Part shown: in pieces, positions 44,456 to 52,985 of the stretch | Numbering within the stretch: the stretch's first letter is position 1 | Layout of the letters: each line of letters starts with the position of its first letter | Assembly: GCF_945862485.1 (NCBI RefSeq) | Contig: NZ_CAMAYF010000008.1 | Span: forward strand, 1-64,000 | Length of the DNA stretch: 64,000 nucleotides | Source: Sphingorhabdus sp. EL138 | GTDB taxonomy: Bacteria > Pseudomonadota > Alphaproteobacteria > Sphingomonadales > Sphingomonadaceae | Direction of reading: 5' to 3' | The notes under the pieces: generated by a model | Seen by the model: the letters and a program-made list of their open reading frames with translations, nothing else | Told to the model about the DNA's origin: nothing | Database searches by the model: none | Made by a program: the position numbers and the translations under genes

Positions 44456-45139
44456 CTAAGCAGATTCAAGACGGTAACCGTAACCGAAAACCGTGAAAAT
44501 CCGGAAGCCGTTTTCGGGTCGCAATGCCAGTTTTGCTCGTACCCTCGAAATATGCATATCTAATGTGCGTGTCGCGAGTGTTGCCGTTGTACGCCAAATG
44601 GTTTGCATGATATAGTTACGCGACAATGTCCGGTCTGTGTTCTTGAAGAACATTTCTGCCAACTCAAATTCCTTGGCGGTCAATATTACGGTCTCTCCAT
44701 GGATACTAACGCTCTGCTCAAGGCGGTTCATTTTGTAGGCGCCGTATGTGACCTCTGTATCAAATGCGCCCGCTATCGCATTGCCGCGCAGCAAAGCGTT
44801 TATCCGCGCCGCAATAACATTACGGCTTTCTGGCTTCGTGATATAATCATCAGCGCCCGCATTTAAGGCGTCGGTAATATCCCGTTTAGCAGACCGGTTC
44901 GCCATCATGATAAACGGTGGCCGCGTGCGCAAAGTCTTATTCATCCATTCAAGCAGCGACGTGTCGTCGGCGGCGCGAATATTCCAATCTAAGATAACGA
45001 GGTCAAAAACCTCCCGCGACAATATTTCAGTAAAGGCATTGCTGTCGGTGCAACCCACGGCAATATACCCCAGGTCTTCAACTATCTGTTTCAAATAATC
45101 GACAACATCCAGGCCATGATCGGCAATAAATACTCTCAT
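44456..45139 (-). CDS. Orphan OmpR-type response regulator with altered receiver
   Basis: 227 aa from ATG 45139. The C-terminal winged helix is normal (LTAKEFELAEMFFKNTDRTL, TRTLDMHISRVRAKLALRP). In the receiver the phospho-acceptor Asp is present (LVILDWNIRAADD) and so is Lys (YITKP), but the acidic pair is reduced to a single Asp followed by His (FIADHGLD) and the Thr position reads MMANRS. Phosphorylation control may be weak or absent. No kinase gene is adjacent. A TTAC-rich array lies upstream. Confidence 0.85.
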   Translation of the reverse strand: MRVFIADHGLDVVDYLKQIVEDLGYIAVGCTDSNAFTEILSREVFDLVILDWNIRAADDTSLLEWMNKTLRTRPPFIMMANRSAKRDITDALNAGADDYITKPESRNVIAARINALLRGNAIAGAFDTEVTYGAYKMNRLEQSVSIHGETVILTAKEFELAEMFFKNTDRTLSRNYIMQTIWRTTATLATRTLDMHISRVRAKLALRPENGFRIFTVFGYGYRLESA

Positions 45140-45190
45140 AACAGGTCCACCCTTTAGCAAACCGCCGATAATTCGGCAATGAGATGTATC

Positions 45191-45282
45191 TTACGATATA
45201 TTACTTAGTTACTAGATGATAGTAAAAGTTTTACTTATTTTTACATGCAGTTACAAAACGGTATGGAGTAAAGTATATGTAA
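45191..45282. promoter_or_regulatory. AT-rich region with TTAC half-sites in multiples of 10 bp
   Basis: TTAC occurs at 45191, 45201, 45231, 45241 and 45251, all in steps that are multiples of 10 bp, and again at 45209. GTAA occurs at 45222, 45268 and 45279, and GTAAAAGTTTTAC (45222-45234) is a near-perfect palindrome. The stretch is much more AT-rich than its surroundings. It lies 52 to 143 bp upstream of the orphan regulator start. Confidence 0.45.
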
Positions 45283-45284
45283 AA

Positions 45285-45359
45285 TGGCTGGGGCGGCAGG
45301 GATCGAACCTGCGAATGGCGGCATCAAAAGCCGCTGCCTTACCGCTTGGCGACGCCCCA
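45285..45359 (-). tRNA. tRNA-Gln (anticodon TTG)
   Basis: On the - strand TGGGGCG pairs with CGCCCCA, the anticodon loop is CTTTTGA (anticodon TTG), the T-loop is TTCGATC, and CCA is encoded. Confidence 0.95.
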
Positions 45360-45421
45360 GCAAGCCAGTAATCTGGCCGATGCGGGCGGCTTATATCGCG
45401 GGAATCATATTCCGCAACTGC

Positions 45422-46510
45422 TTAATCAATGCGCTGCACCCAGCCATGGGCATCGGTGACAATTCCGCGCTGGATATCCACAAGTTTTGACCGAATTTGC
45501 TGAGTCATCTGACCCGCACCGCCCGCACCGATGGTAAAATCACCCTTTGCAGACCGCACTTTCCCAACTGGCGTGATCACCGCAGCCGTTCCGCAGGCGA
45601 AGGTTTCGACCAAGCGTCCCGATTCCGCATCGGCCCGCCATTGGTCGATGGCGTAGCGTTCCTCACGCACGTTCAACCCTTGCGCGCGCGCCAGAGTCAG
45701 CACGGAATCGCGGGTGATACCTTCCAATATTGTACCGTCGGCTGGCGGCGTGATGATTGACCCATCGTCGAACAAGAAAAACAGGTTCATGCCGCCCAGT
45801 TCCTCGACCCAGCGATGTTCGGCTGCGTCGAGAAAAACGACTTGGTCGCAACCCTGCTTAATGGCTTCGGATTGTGCAATGAGGCTGGCGGCATAATTGC
45901 CGCCGCATTTCGCTGCGCCCGTGCCGCCCGGTGCCGCGCGTGTATATTGTTCGGACACCCAGATCGAAATAGCTGGCGCGCCGCTTTTGAAATAATTGCC
46001 CGCCGCAGAGGCAATGACCATGAACAGATACTCAGCAGATGGCTTTACGCCCAGAAACACCTCGCTCGCGATCATGAACGGGCGCAGATAAATGGAGCCG
46101 CCGTCTACAGGTGGAAACCAGTCTTTATCAACTTCGACCAATTGCTTGCACGCTTGCAGGAACATCTCTTCGGGCAATTCGGGCATTGCCAAGCGCTTTG
46201 CCGAGCGTTGAAAGCGGCGGGCATTTTGTTCTGGACGAAACAACGCCATCCCGCCGTCGGCAAGACGATAGGCCTTTAACCCCTCAAAAATTTCTTGCGC
46301 ATAATGCAAAACGGCCGTCGCAGGGTCTAGCGTAAGGGGACCGCGTGGTCCGACCTTTGCGTCATGCCAGCCCTTCTCATCCGAATAACGGATTGTCACC
46401 ATATGGTCCGTGAAAACCCGTCCAAAACCGGGGTCGACCAGCCGCGTCGCGCGTTCGCTGGGATCGACGGGATTTGGGTTCGCCTCAAAAGGAAATGGGC
46501 CAGCGTTCAT
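45422..46510 (-). CDS. ilvE: Branched-chain amino-acid aminotransferase
   Basis: 362 aa, the long (BCAT type II-like) form. Motifs: GRVFTDHMVTIRYSDEKGWHD, the class IV core AQEIFEGLKAYRLADGG, KCGGNYAASLIAQSEA with the PLP Lys near it, and VEELGGMNLFFLFDDG. It makes or degrades Val, Leu and Ile; it fits the isovaleryl-CoA route at 28596. Divergent from the marR gene. Confidence 0.95.
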   Translation of the reverse strand: MNAGPFPFEANPNPVDPSERATRLVDPGFGRVFTDHMVTIRYSDEKGWHDAKVGPRGPLTLDPATAVLHYAQEIFEGLKAYRLADGGMALFRPEQNARRFQRSAKRLAMPELPEEMFLQACKQLVEVDKDWFPPVDGGSIYLRPFMIASEVFLGVKPSAEYLFMVIASAAGNYFKSGAPAISIWVSEQYTRAAPGGTGAAKCGGNYAASLIAQSEAIKQGCDQVVFLDAAEHRWVEELGGMNLFFLFDDGSIITPPADGTILEGITRDSVLTLARAQGLNVREERYAIDQWRADAESGRLVETFACGTAAVITPVGKVRSAKGDFTIGAGGAGQMTQQIRSKLVDIQRGIVTDAHGWVQRID

Positions 46511-46570
46511 CGATGCTCTCGTTCATTAGGGTCTTGCACTGTCCTATGGCCTAGGCCAAGATACGTCAAT

Positions 46571-47080
46571 ATGGCTGTCCCATCTTCTGTTTCTGTCCCC
46601 CCGACTGCGTCGCCTTTGTTCCTTCGTGAAAATGAAGTGCGCCGCGGGGTTGAGCTTTTGTTCTTCGGATACACGCGGCTCACCCGCGCAATTGACGAAG
46701 GGCTGGCGGAACATGGCCTCGGCCGCGCGCACCACCGCGCGCTATATTTTATTGCGCGCCAGCCCGATCTGCCGATTAGCGCGTTACTGAAAATTCTCGC
46801 TATCACCAAACAATCGCTTGGCCGCGTGCTTACCGATTTGGCGGACCGGGGGCTTATCGAAACGCAAACGGGTAATATTGACCGGCGTCAGAAACTCTTG
46901 CGCCTCACGCCCGAGGGGGTTCAGTTCGAAGCGCAATTGTTTGATGCGTTGCGTAACAGCTTGGCGTCTGCTTATGCCGCCGCGGGTCAGGAATCGGTGA
47001 CAGGCTTTTGGCGCGTGCTGGAAGGCTTGATCCCTGCTGAGGACAAGGCCATGGTCGTCGCCTTACAGAAAGACATTTGA
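46571..47080 (+). CDS. MarR-family transcriptional regulator
   Basis: 169 aa from ATG 46571; a longer in-frame reading overlaps ilvE and is unlikely. MarR winged helix: HHRALYFIARQPDLPISALLKILAITKQSLGRVLTDLADRGLIETQTGNIDRRQKLLRLTPEG (quoted by its parts HHRALYFIARQPD, LGRVLTDLADRGLIE, DRRQKLLRLTPEG). The effector is unknown. Divergent from ilvE, 60 bp apart, so it may regulate it. Its stop overlaps the hisE start (TGATG). Confidence 0.88.
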   Translation: MAVPSSVSVPPTASPLFLRENEVRRGVELLFFGYTRLTRAIDEGLAEHGLGRAHHRALYFIARQPDLPISALLKILAITKQSLGRVLTDLADRGLIETQTGNIDRRQKLLRLTPEGVQFEAQLFDALRNSLASAYAAAGQESVTGFWRVLEGLIPAEDKAMVVALQKDI

Positions 47081-47406
47081 TGCGCGATACTCTCATACGG
47101 CTCGAAGACACCATTGCCCAGCGCGCGGACGCTGCCCCTGACAGCAGCTATGTGGCTTCTTTATTCGCCAAAGGCCGTGGCAAAATCGCGCAAAAGGTTG
47201 GCGAAGAGGCTACCGAGACTATTATCGCGGCGCTCTCAGGGGATGCGCAAGAGGTTACGGCCGAGGCTGCTGACCTGATTTTCCACTTGCTGATATTGCT
47301 ACGTGATGTGGGCGTGAAGCTGGACGATGTGCTCGTTGAACTGGACCGCAGGGAAGGTGTGTCTGGCTTGGTCGAAAAAGCGGCGCGGACACAAGCCAAG
47401 GAGTGA
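47080..47406 (+). CDS. hisE: Phosphoribosyl-ATP pyrophosphatase
   Basis: 108 aa from ATG 47080. MazG-like fold: LEDTIAQRADAAPDSSYVASLF, GRGKIAQKVGEEATETIIAAL and AADLIFHLLILLRDVGVKLDDVL. It performs the second step of histidine synthesis. No other his gene is present here; it is coupled to marR upstream and followed by the HIT gene after 3 bp. Confidence 0.93.
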   Translation: MRDTLIRLEDTIAQRADAAPDSSYVASLFAKGRGKIAQKVGEEATETIIAALSGDAQEVTAEAADLIFHLLILLRDVGVKLDDVLVELDRREGVSGLVEKAARTQAKE

Positions 47407-47409
47407 CAC

Positions 47410-47787
47410 ATGCCGATTGATCCGACACTGGAATATGACGACCAGAATATTTTCGCCAAAATCCTGCGCGGCGAGATATCGTGCCGCAAGGTGTTTGAGG
47501 ACGAATGGGCCTTGGCCTTTGACGACATCAACCCACAAGCACCCGTCCATGTGCTGGTGATTCCCAAAGGTGCCTATGTCAGCTGGGACGATTTTAGCAC
47601 CAAAGCCAGCGATGCGGAAATCGCCGGCTTTGTCCGCGCCGTGGGCCAAGTTGCACGCGAATTGGGGCTGGTTGAGCCGGGATATCGCCTGCTCGCCAAC
47701 ATTGGACTGGACGCGCATCAAGAGGTTCCGCACCTACACGTCCATATTTTTGGTGGAAAACCCCTCGGCCCCATGCTTATGCGGTGA
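47410..47787 (+). CDS. HIT-family hydrolase
   Basis: 125 aa. HIT motif HLHVHIFGG at the C-terminal end, with NIFAKILRGEISCRKVFEDE and NPQAPVHVLVIPK earlier. HINT-type purine nucleoside phosphoramidase or dinucleotide hydrolase. hisE-HIT adjacency is common in this bacterial group. Confidence 0.92.
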   Translation: MPIDPTLEYDDQNIFAKILRGEISCRKVFEDEWALAFDDINPQAPVHVLVIPKGAYVSWDDFSTKASDAEIAGFVRAVGQVARELGLVEPGYRLLANIGLDAHQEVPHLHVHIFGGKPLGPMLMR

Positions 47788-47855
47788 AATTAAGTTGCGC
47801 TAATGCACGGAGTGTTTAGTTCGACTTGGGAGCTATTATTTTTTGGGAGATGAGT

Positions 47856-49304
47856 ATGATTTTCGGGCGCGTTAAGCCGCTTGATGCGATCTTGGCTACG
47901 GCTGAGAAAAAATCGCTCACGCGAACGCTGGGGGCTTTTCAGCTTACCATGCTAGGTATTGGTGCCATCATTGGTACGGGCATTTTTGTTTTGACAGCTG
48001 AGGCTGCAAATAAAGCTGGTCCGGCCATGATGATCAGCTTTGTCATCGCTGCGGTGGTTTGCGGGCTCGCGGCATTATGTTATTCCGAATTGGCATCAAT
48101 GGTGCCCGTATCAGGTTCTGCTTACACCTATAGCTACGCCACTTTCGGCGAAATCATTGCATGGATTGTCGGCTGGGCGCTTGTTCTCGAATATGCCATT
48201 GCTGCTTCTGCTGTTTCGGTTGGCTGGTCCGGCTATATGGTTGGGCTTGTCGAAAATATCTTTGCGATAGAGGTCGGCAATGACTTTGTTGCTGGGCCAT
48301 TTGACGCGAATCCTGGCATTATCAATGTCCCGGCTATGCTCATCGCTTTATTGTGTATGTCGTTATTGTTGATTGGGACGAAAGAAAGTGCGCGCTTTAA
48401 CGCAATCTTGGTCGCCATCAAGGTGTCGGCTCTCATGCTCTTTCTTGCTTTGGCATTGCCAGCAATGAACGCAGAAAATTTCCAGCCATTTAGCCCGAAC
48501 GGTTTTTTTGCGAAGGAAGTGGTCGATCCGATTACCAATAATATGGTCACAGTCGGCGTTGCGGCAGCAGCCGCCTCTATTTTCTTCGCCTATGTTGGTT
48601 TCGATGCCGTTTCCACCGCAGCAGAAGAAACAATCAATCCGCAGCGAAATATCCCGATCGGTTTGATTGGATCGCTGGCGATTTGCACGGTCATCTACAT
48701 GTTGGTTGCGGCTGGTGCTACGGGTGCCGTTGGGGCGCAACCGGGTGGTGAACTGTCCCAATCGAAAGAAGCTTTGGCTTTCGTACTCAACGAAATTGGT
48801 CATGGCTGGGCAGGAAAGCTTGTGGCTATTTCGGCTGCCATTGCATTGCCCTCGGTTATCTTGATGATGATGTTCGGCCAAACCCGCATCTTTTTTGTGA
48901 TGGCGCGCGATGGCTTACTGCCTGACGTGTTTTCCAAACTTCATCCGAAATATGGAACGCCGCATGTCGTAACCTTGTGCACGGGTGTATTTGTCGCATT
49001 GTTTGCAGCGCTTTTCCCAGTGGGCAAGTTGGCCGACATTTCAAACTCGGGCACCTTGTTCGCATTCTTTACCGTTGCGGTCGGTGTCATGATTTTGCGC
49101 CGGACCAATCCCGACCGCCCTCGGCCATTCCGTACACCTTTGTACTTCTTGGTTTGCCCCTTGGCTGCGGCAGGTTGCGTGTTCCTGTTCTTCCAACTTT
49201 CCGGTTACACGGAACTTATGTTCCTAGGATGGACAACAATTGGGTTGGTCGTGTACTTCTTATACAGCCGTGGGCGCAGCCATGTTGGCCGTGGGATTGT
49301 CTAA
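47856..49304 (+). CDS. APC-family amino-acid permease (cationic amino-acid transporter type)
   Basis: 482 aa from ATG 47856 (GGGAGA 5 nt upstream). About 12 membrane helices. The APC hallmark is GIGAIIGTGIFVLTAEAA in helix 1 and YAYVGFDAVSTAAEE-like FFAYVGFDAVSTAAEETINPQR in helix 6. Proton- or exchange-driven import of an amino acid; substrate not certain. Monocistronic, with its own terminator. Confidence 0.88.
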   Translation: MIFGRVKPLDAILATAEKKSLTRTLGAFQLTMLGIGAIIGTGIFVLTAEAANKAGPAMMISFVIAAVVCGLAALCYSELASMVPVSGSAYTYSYATFGEIIAWIVGWALVLEYAIAASAVSVGWSGYMVGLVENIFAIEVGNDFVAGPFDANPGIINVPAMLIALLCMSLLLIGTKESARFNAILVAIKVSALMLFLALALPAMNAENFQPFSPNGFFAKEVVDPITNNMVTVGVAAAAASIFFAYVGFDAVSTAAEETINPQRNIPIGLIGSLAICTVIYMLVAAGATGAVGAQPGGELSQSKEALAFVLNEIGHGWAGKLVAISAAIALPSVILMMMFGQTRIFFVMARDGLLPDVFSKLHPKYGTPHVVTLCTGVFVALFAALFPVGKLADISNSGTLFAFFTVAVGVMILRRTNPDRPRPFRTPLYFLVCPLAAAGCVFLFFQLSGYTELMFLGWTTIGLVVYFLYSRGRSHVGRGIV

Positions 49305-49363
49305 AGTTAGCGCGCTGAAAAGCGGTTTATCCCCGATTTGGTAAATTGGTTGCCAAATAACAA

Positions 49364-49396
49364 AAGGACAGGGGCGCTTCGGCGTCCCTTTTCTTT
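49364..49396 (+). terminator. Intrinsic terminator with TTCG tetraloop
   Basis: GGGGCGC (49371-49377), TTCG loop, GCGTCCC (49382-49388), then TTTTCTTT. It ends the permease transcript and lies just before the stop of the convergent exporter gene. Confidence 0.9.
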
Positions 49397-49399
49397 GCG

Positions 49400-50653
49400 C
49401 TAATTGCGCGGGTTGGTGGGCAGGGGCAATGTGGTGCCGGGGCGAGTGAACAGCTTCCCCTTTTCGCACCACAAGACAAGGCTAAGCGCAACGAGGCCGC
49501 AGCACAGGAAACCTAGCGCCACCGGATATACCGTGCCGTCAAACTGCTGCCCGATAAATGCGCCCAGCGAAGCCGCAAGCAATGTTCGGACGAAGGTTTG
49601 GAAGGATGATGCCGCCCCTGCGACATGACCAAAGGGGGACATGGCAATCGACGAGAAGTTGGAACCGATAAAGCCAATCATCGCCATATTGCCAGTTAGT
49701 AAGATGAGAAAGATCGGCAAGGACGTTGGCGCAAATTTGGCCGCAAGCAGTTGCAACGCGCCAAGGGCAATGAAGGTCAGCAACGCGGTTTGCGACACGC
49801 GGCGGGCGCCAAAGCGTTCGACGACGCGCGAATCGGTGAAGTTGGATACCGCTATGCCGATGGCGATGATTGCAAAACCAATGGTGAAGAAGTCTGCCGC
49901 TTTGAACACCTTGTCAAACATTTGCTGCGAACTGTTGAGATAGCCGAACAAAGCGCCCTGCGTGACGCCGGCACCAATCATATAGCCCGCAGCGTTGCGG
50001 TTCAGGACAACAATCTTCCATGCCTTGGCAAGCGCCTTTGGTTGAATAGGAATGACATTTTCGGGCGCCAATGTTTCGGGCAAGCGCAGATAGACCCAAA
50101 TAGCGGCGGCGACGGCCATGAAGGCCATCAGGTCAAAAATCACGCGCCAGCCCGCAAACAGCAACACCAACTGGCCAATTGTCGGCGCGATAATCGGGAC
50201 GATCATGAAGATAAGGAAGATGGTCGACATGCGCCGCGCCATGGCGTCGCCTTCAAACTGGTCGCGGATGACCGAAACCACGAGAACGCCCATCGCCGCC
50301 GCCAACAGCCCGTGGATAAAGCGCATGATCAGCATCATTTCAAAATCAGGCGCGAAGGAACATGCCAGCGACGCTATCGCCGCACCAATGGTTGCAAACA
50401 ACAATATCGGCTTTCGTCCATAGCGGTCGGACAATGAACCGTAGATGAGCGCGCCTATTCCTGTGCCAGCCAGAAAAATCGAGATGATATATTGGATCTG
50501 GTTCGGCTCGGCGAGGCTGAGGCCGCGCACCATAGCGGGGAAGGCGGGCAACATCGCGTCAATGGCCAGCGCATTGAGCGCCATGAGCGCCGACATCATG
50601 ACGGTCAGCTCGCGCGGACCAATGGATTTTTGAACGGGAGTCGAGGATGGCAT
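49400..50653 (-). CDS. Bcr/CflA-type MFS drug exporter
   Basis: 417 aa with 12 predicted membrane helices. Motif A of the DHA1 exporters, GSLSDRYGRKPILL, follows helix 2 and FAGWRVIFDLMA lies in helix 5. The end (TRPGTTLPLPTNPRN) is short and polar. It exports a small molecule by proton antiport; substrate unknown. Confidence 0.88.
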   Translation of the reverse strand: MPSSTPVQKSIGPRELTVMMSALMALNALAIDAMLPAFPAMVRGLSLAEPNQIQYIISIFLAGTGIGALIYGSLSDRYGRKPILLFATIGAAIASLACSFAPDFEMMLIMRFIHGLLAAAMGVLVVSVIRDQFEGDAMARRMSTIFLIFMIVPIIAPTIGQLVLLFAGWRVIFDLMAFMAVAAAIWVYLRLPETLAPENVIPIQPKALAKAWKIVVLNRNAAGYMIGAGVTQGALFGYLNSSQQMFDKVFKAADFFTIGFAIIAIGIAVSNFTDSRVVERFGARRVSQTALLTFIALGALQLLAAKFAPTSLPIFLILLTGNMAMIGFIGSNFSSIAMSPFGHVAGAASSFQTFVRTLLAASLGAFIGQQFDGTVYPVALGFLCCGLVALSLVLWCEKGKLFTRPGTTLPLPTNPRN

Positions 50654-50692
50654 TTTGTGGCTATGCGGGAGCGGTCACCATTTTGCCACCCG

Positions 50693-51388
50693 CTAAATTA
50701 GCCCAGAGCTACGCATGCTGCTGAATCCGTTTTTGCCGATGATGATATGGTCATGCACGGCTATGCCGAACTTTTTCCCCGCATCCGCAATGTCGCGCGT
50801 CATAGCGATATCTTGGCGGCTGGGCGCGCTGTCCCCGCTTGGGTGGTTGTGGACAAGAATAATCGCTGCCGCGCCAAGGTCCATCGCCCGTCGGATGACT
50901 TCGCGGGTGTAAATGGCGGCTTGGTCTATGGAGCCCTCGCTTGCCACCTCATCGCGGATCAACATGTTTTTGCTGTTAAGATACAGCGTGCGTACGCGCT
51001 CGATTGTCAGATGTGCCATGTCGGCGCGCAAATAATCGAGTAAAGATTGCCATGACGAGAGGACTGGCAGCTCGCGCACGGGTTCGCTGAGGAGGCGCAG
51101 TGCCGCCACTTGGACTATCTTCAACGCCGCAACGCTGGTTTCGCCCATCCATTTTTCTTGCAAGATACTGTCGGCGTCCGCGGTCAGCAAAGCAGACAGG
51201 CTGCCGTAACGGTGAATCAAATCCTTCGCGATCTGCTTGGTATCTCGGCGCGGAATGGCGAGCGCGAGGAGATATTCGACCAATTCATGATCATGCAGGC
51301 TCTCGCCATTTTTCTCCAACAAACGTTTACGCAAACGCGCGAGGTGGCCCGTGCCATGATGTTCGCTCTTGTCCGCAATATCTGTCAT
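50693..51388 (-). CDS. radC: RadC family JAMM protein
   Basis: 231 aa. N-terminal helix-hairpin-helix region (about 15-95, with LVEYLLALAIPRRDTKQIAK and YGSLSALL) and a C-terminal JAB1/MPN metal site: TREVIRRAMDLGAAAIILVHNHPSGDSAPSRQD (key residues His-X-His and the Ser/Asp after it). RadC was linked to DNA repair, but its role is uncertain. The 379 bp after it hold the RNA candidate below. Confidence 0.93.
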   Translation of the reverse strand: MTDIADKSEHHGTGHLARLRKRLLEKNGESLHDHELVEYLLALAIPRRDTKQIAKDLIHRYGSLSALLTADADSILQEKWMGETSVAALKIVQVAALRLLSEPVRELPVLSSWQSLLDYLRADMAHLTIERVRTLYLNSKNMLIRDEVASEGSIDQAAIYTREVIRRAMDLGAAAIILVHNHPSGDSAPSRQDIAMTRDIADAGKKFGIAVHDHIIIGKNGFSSMRSSGLI

Positions 51389-51492
51389 CAGGTCTATCCT
51401 GTTGTGATATAGTTCTTTTCTGTGATTTTTACTTCAGGCGCAAGCAGCATAAAGCGTATAGCGTTGCGTACAGTATGGTGCCTGATTATCGT

Positions 51493-51641
51493 ACGCGGGG
51501 TTGCACGTAATAAACACCACTCACCATCGGGCGCTTGGAAAACCAATAACGGCAGCGCGCCCGAATTGGACCCACGTTGCCCGCGTTGAGACTGCCAAGA
51601 TAGTTTGGATAGGCCGCGGCAGAGATGCTGCGGCCTTTTCT
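51493..51641 (+). ncRNA. Candidate structured small RNA or leader with terminator
   Basis: In the gap before atpI, ACGCGGG (51493-51499) pairs with CCCGCGT (51580-51586), and ACGT (51505-51508) with ACGT (51574-51577). These enclose TCGGGCG (51527-51533) pairing with CGCCCGA (51558-51564) and an inner TTGG-AAAA-CCAA hairpin (51535-51546). An intrinsic terminator follows. The nested order and the terminator suggest a non-coding RNA or an attenuating leader. It does not match RNase P RNA, tmRNA or SRP RNA landmarks. The start is unknown. Confidence 0.4.
51612..51641 (+). terminator. Intrinsic terminator of the RNA candidate
   Basis: GGCCGCGGCA (51612-51621) pairs with TGCTGCGGCC (51626-51635) with one G-T pair around GAGA, followed by TTTTCT. 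It lies 126 bp before atpI. Confidence 0.8.
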
Positions 51642-51767
51642 ATTGCGTCGCAACAATCTTGCAGGCGCGCTGTTGACTTGGCGCAGACGCTCTCCTAAAG
51701 CACCGGTGCCTAGGCGGGGTTGCCCCGATTTCGTGGTGGTTCCCTTTGATAAAGAGGATGCAATCAC

Positions 51768-52085
51768 ATGACGTCGGACAATTCCGGGCAGGATGGCAAA
51801 GGCAAAAGTGACGCTCGGCTCGATTCGTTAGACATGCAGCTGAAAGCGGCGCGGAAGGCCGAAGCAGAACGCGCAGGTAAAGATCAGGTTCCAGCCAAAG
51901 GAATGCGGCAAGGGAACAGGGTTTTGACCGAGCTGATCGCTGGTCCTGCTGGTGGTGCACTGGTTGGGTGGTTGTTTGACCGCTTGCTGGGTACTTCGCC
52001 TGCGCTTCTGTTGGTCTGCATGTTTTTGGGCATCGCAGTCGCCTTCAGGAATATTATAAAGATATCAGGGGAGCGTCCGGAATAA
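51768..52085 (+). CDS. atpI: AtpI/AtpZ-like ATP synthase accessory protein
   Basis: 105 aa. A polar basic N-terminus (1-45) is followed by two membrane helices (about 54-70 and 76-92) joined by a short loop, GPAGGALVGWLFDRLLGTSPALLLVCMFLG. It assists c-ring assembly or ion handling. First gene of the Fo operon, 70 bp before atpB. Confidence 0.88.
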   Translation: MTSDNSGQDGKGKSDARLDSLDMQLKAARKAEAERAGKDQVPAKGMRQGNRVLTELIAGPAGGALVGWLFDRLLGTSPALLLVCMFLGIAVAFRNIIKISGERPE

Positions 52086-52155
52086 TCTGGGCGCTTGCGT
52101 CGTATAATATGCCCACGCGATTGCGCTTGGGTGTGGAAAAAACAGGGTAGTGAAC

Positions 52156-52941
52156 GTGGCAGGCGAAAGCGGCAAAATCGATCCGATGTACCAGTTCAAG
52201 ATTGAGCCGCTCGCGCAGCTCCAGCTTGCTGGATACGACGTCTCCTTCACAAACTCTTCGTTGTTCATGATCCTCGTATTGGGAGCCTTGTGGCTGTTCA
52301 TGTGGGGCGGAATGAAGCGTGATCTGGTTCCCGGTCGCTGGCAGATGGCGGTTGAAGGCGTAGCCGGCTTCGTCAACAATATGCTGACCTCAAGCGTTGG
52401 TCCCGAAGGCAAGAAATATGTGCCTTTGGTGTTCTCGCTGTTCATGTTCATTCTGATGGCAAATTTCATGGGCATGATGCCATTTGGTATCGTCCCTGGC
52501 GTACACCCGTTCACTGTGACCAGCCACCTGACCATCACCGCCGTGCTTGCGGTCATCAGCTTTGGCACCGTTCTGATTGTTGGTTTTTGGAAGCATGGCC
52601 TTCACTTTTTCAGCCTGTTTGTGCCACATGGAACACCTTGGTGGTTGCTGTGGCTTATCCCGCTGATCGAACTGTTTTCGTTCCTTATCCGCCCCTTCAG
52701 CCTCGCACTTCGTCTTTTTGTCGCCATGACAGCTGGGCACGTGTTGATGAAGGTGTTGGCGGGCTTCGTCATTAACGGCCTGAACGCAGAAGCTGCGTGG
52801 GTGCCATTGGTGGTCAGCATTCCTTCTTTCATCCTGATGATCGGTATCACGCTCCTTGAGCTGCTGGTATGCGCCATTCAGGCTTATGTATTTGCCCTTT
52901 TGACCTCGTTATACATCAACGACGCGGTCAATTTGCACTGA
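52156..52941 (+). CDS. atpB: ATP synthase Fo subunit a
   Basis: 261 aa from GTG 52156, with AGGG 8 nt upstream; GTG 52150 adds two residues. Five or six membrane helices. The essential Arg of helix 5 is in FSLALRLFVAMTAGHVLMK and the C-terminal helix reads LLELLVCAIQAYVFALLTSLY. It forms the proton half-channels against the c-ring. Confidence 0.95.
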   Translation: MAGESGKIDPMYQFKIEPLAQLQLAGYDVSFTNSSLFMILVLGALWLFMWGGMKRDLVPGRWQMAVEGVAGFVNNMLTSSVGPEGKKYVPLVFSLFMFILMANFMGMMPFGIVPGVHPFTVTSHLTITAVLAVISFGTVLIVGFWKHGLHFFSLFVPHGTPWWLLWLIPLIELFSFLIRPFSLALRLFVAMTAGHVLMKVLAGFVINGLNAEAAWVPLVVSIPSFILMIGITLLELLVCAIQAYVFALLTSLYINDAVNLH

Positions 52942-52985
52942 GTTTTTTCGACTACCCATATGTATTTTTGACAGGAGTTATTATC

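Noticed and set aside
49751..50437. Long + strand ORF (228 aa) opposite the MFS exporter
   Set aside because: The polar, His/Arg-rich product is what results from reading membrane-protein codons on the other strand.
51486..51767. - strand ORF (93 aa) between radC and atpI
   Set aside because: No domain, poor start context, and it lies antisense to a nested stem structure with a + strand terminator. Not fully excluded.
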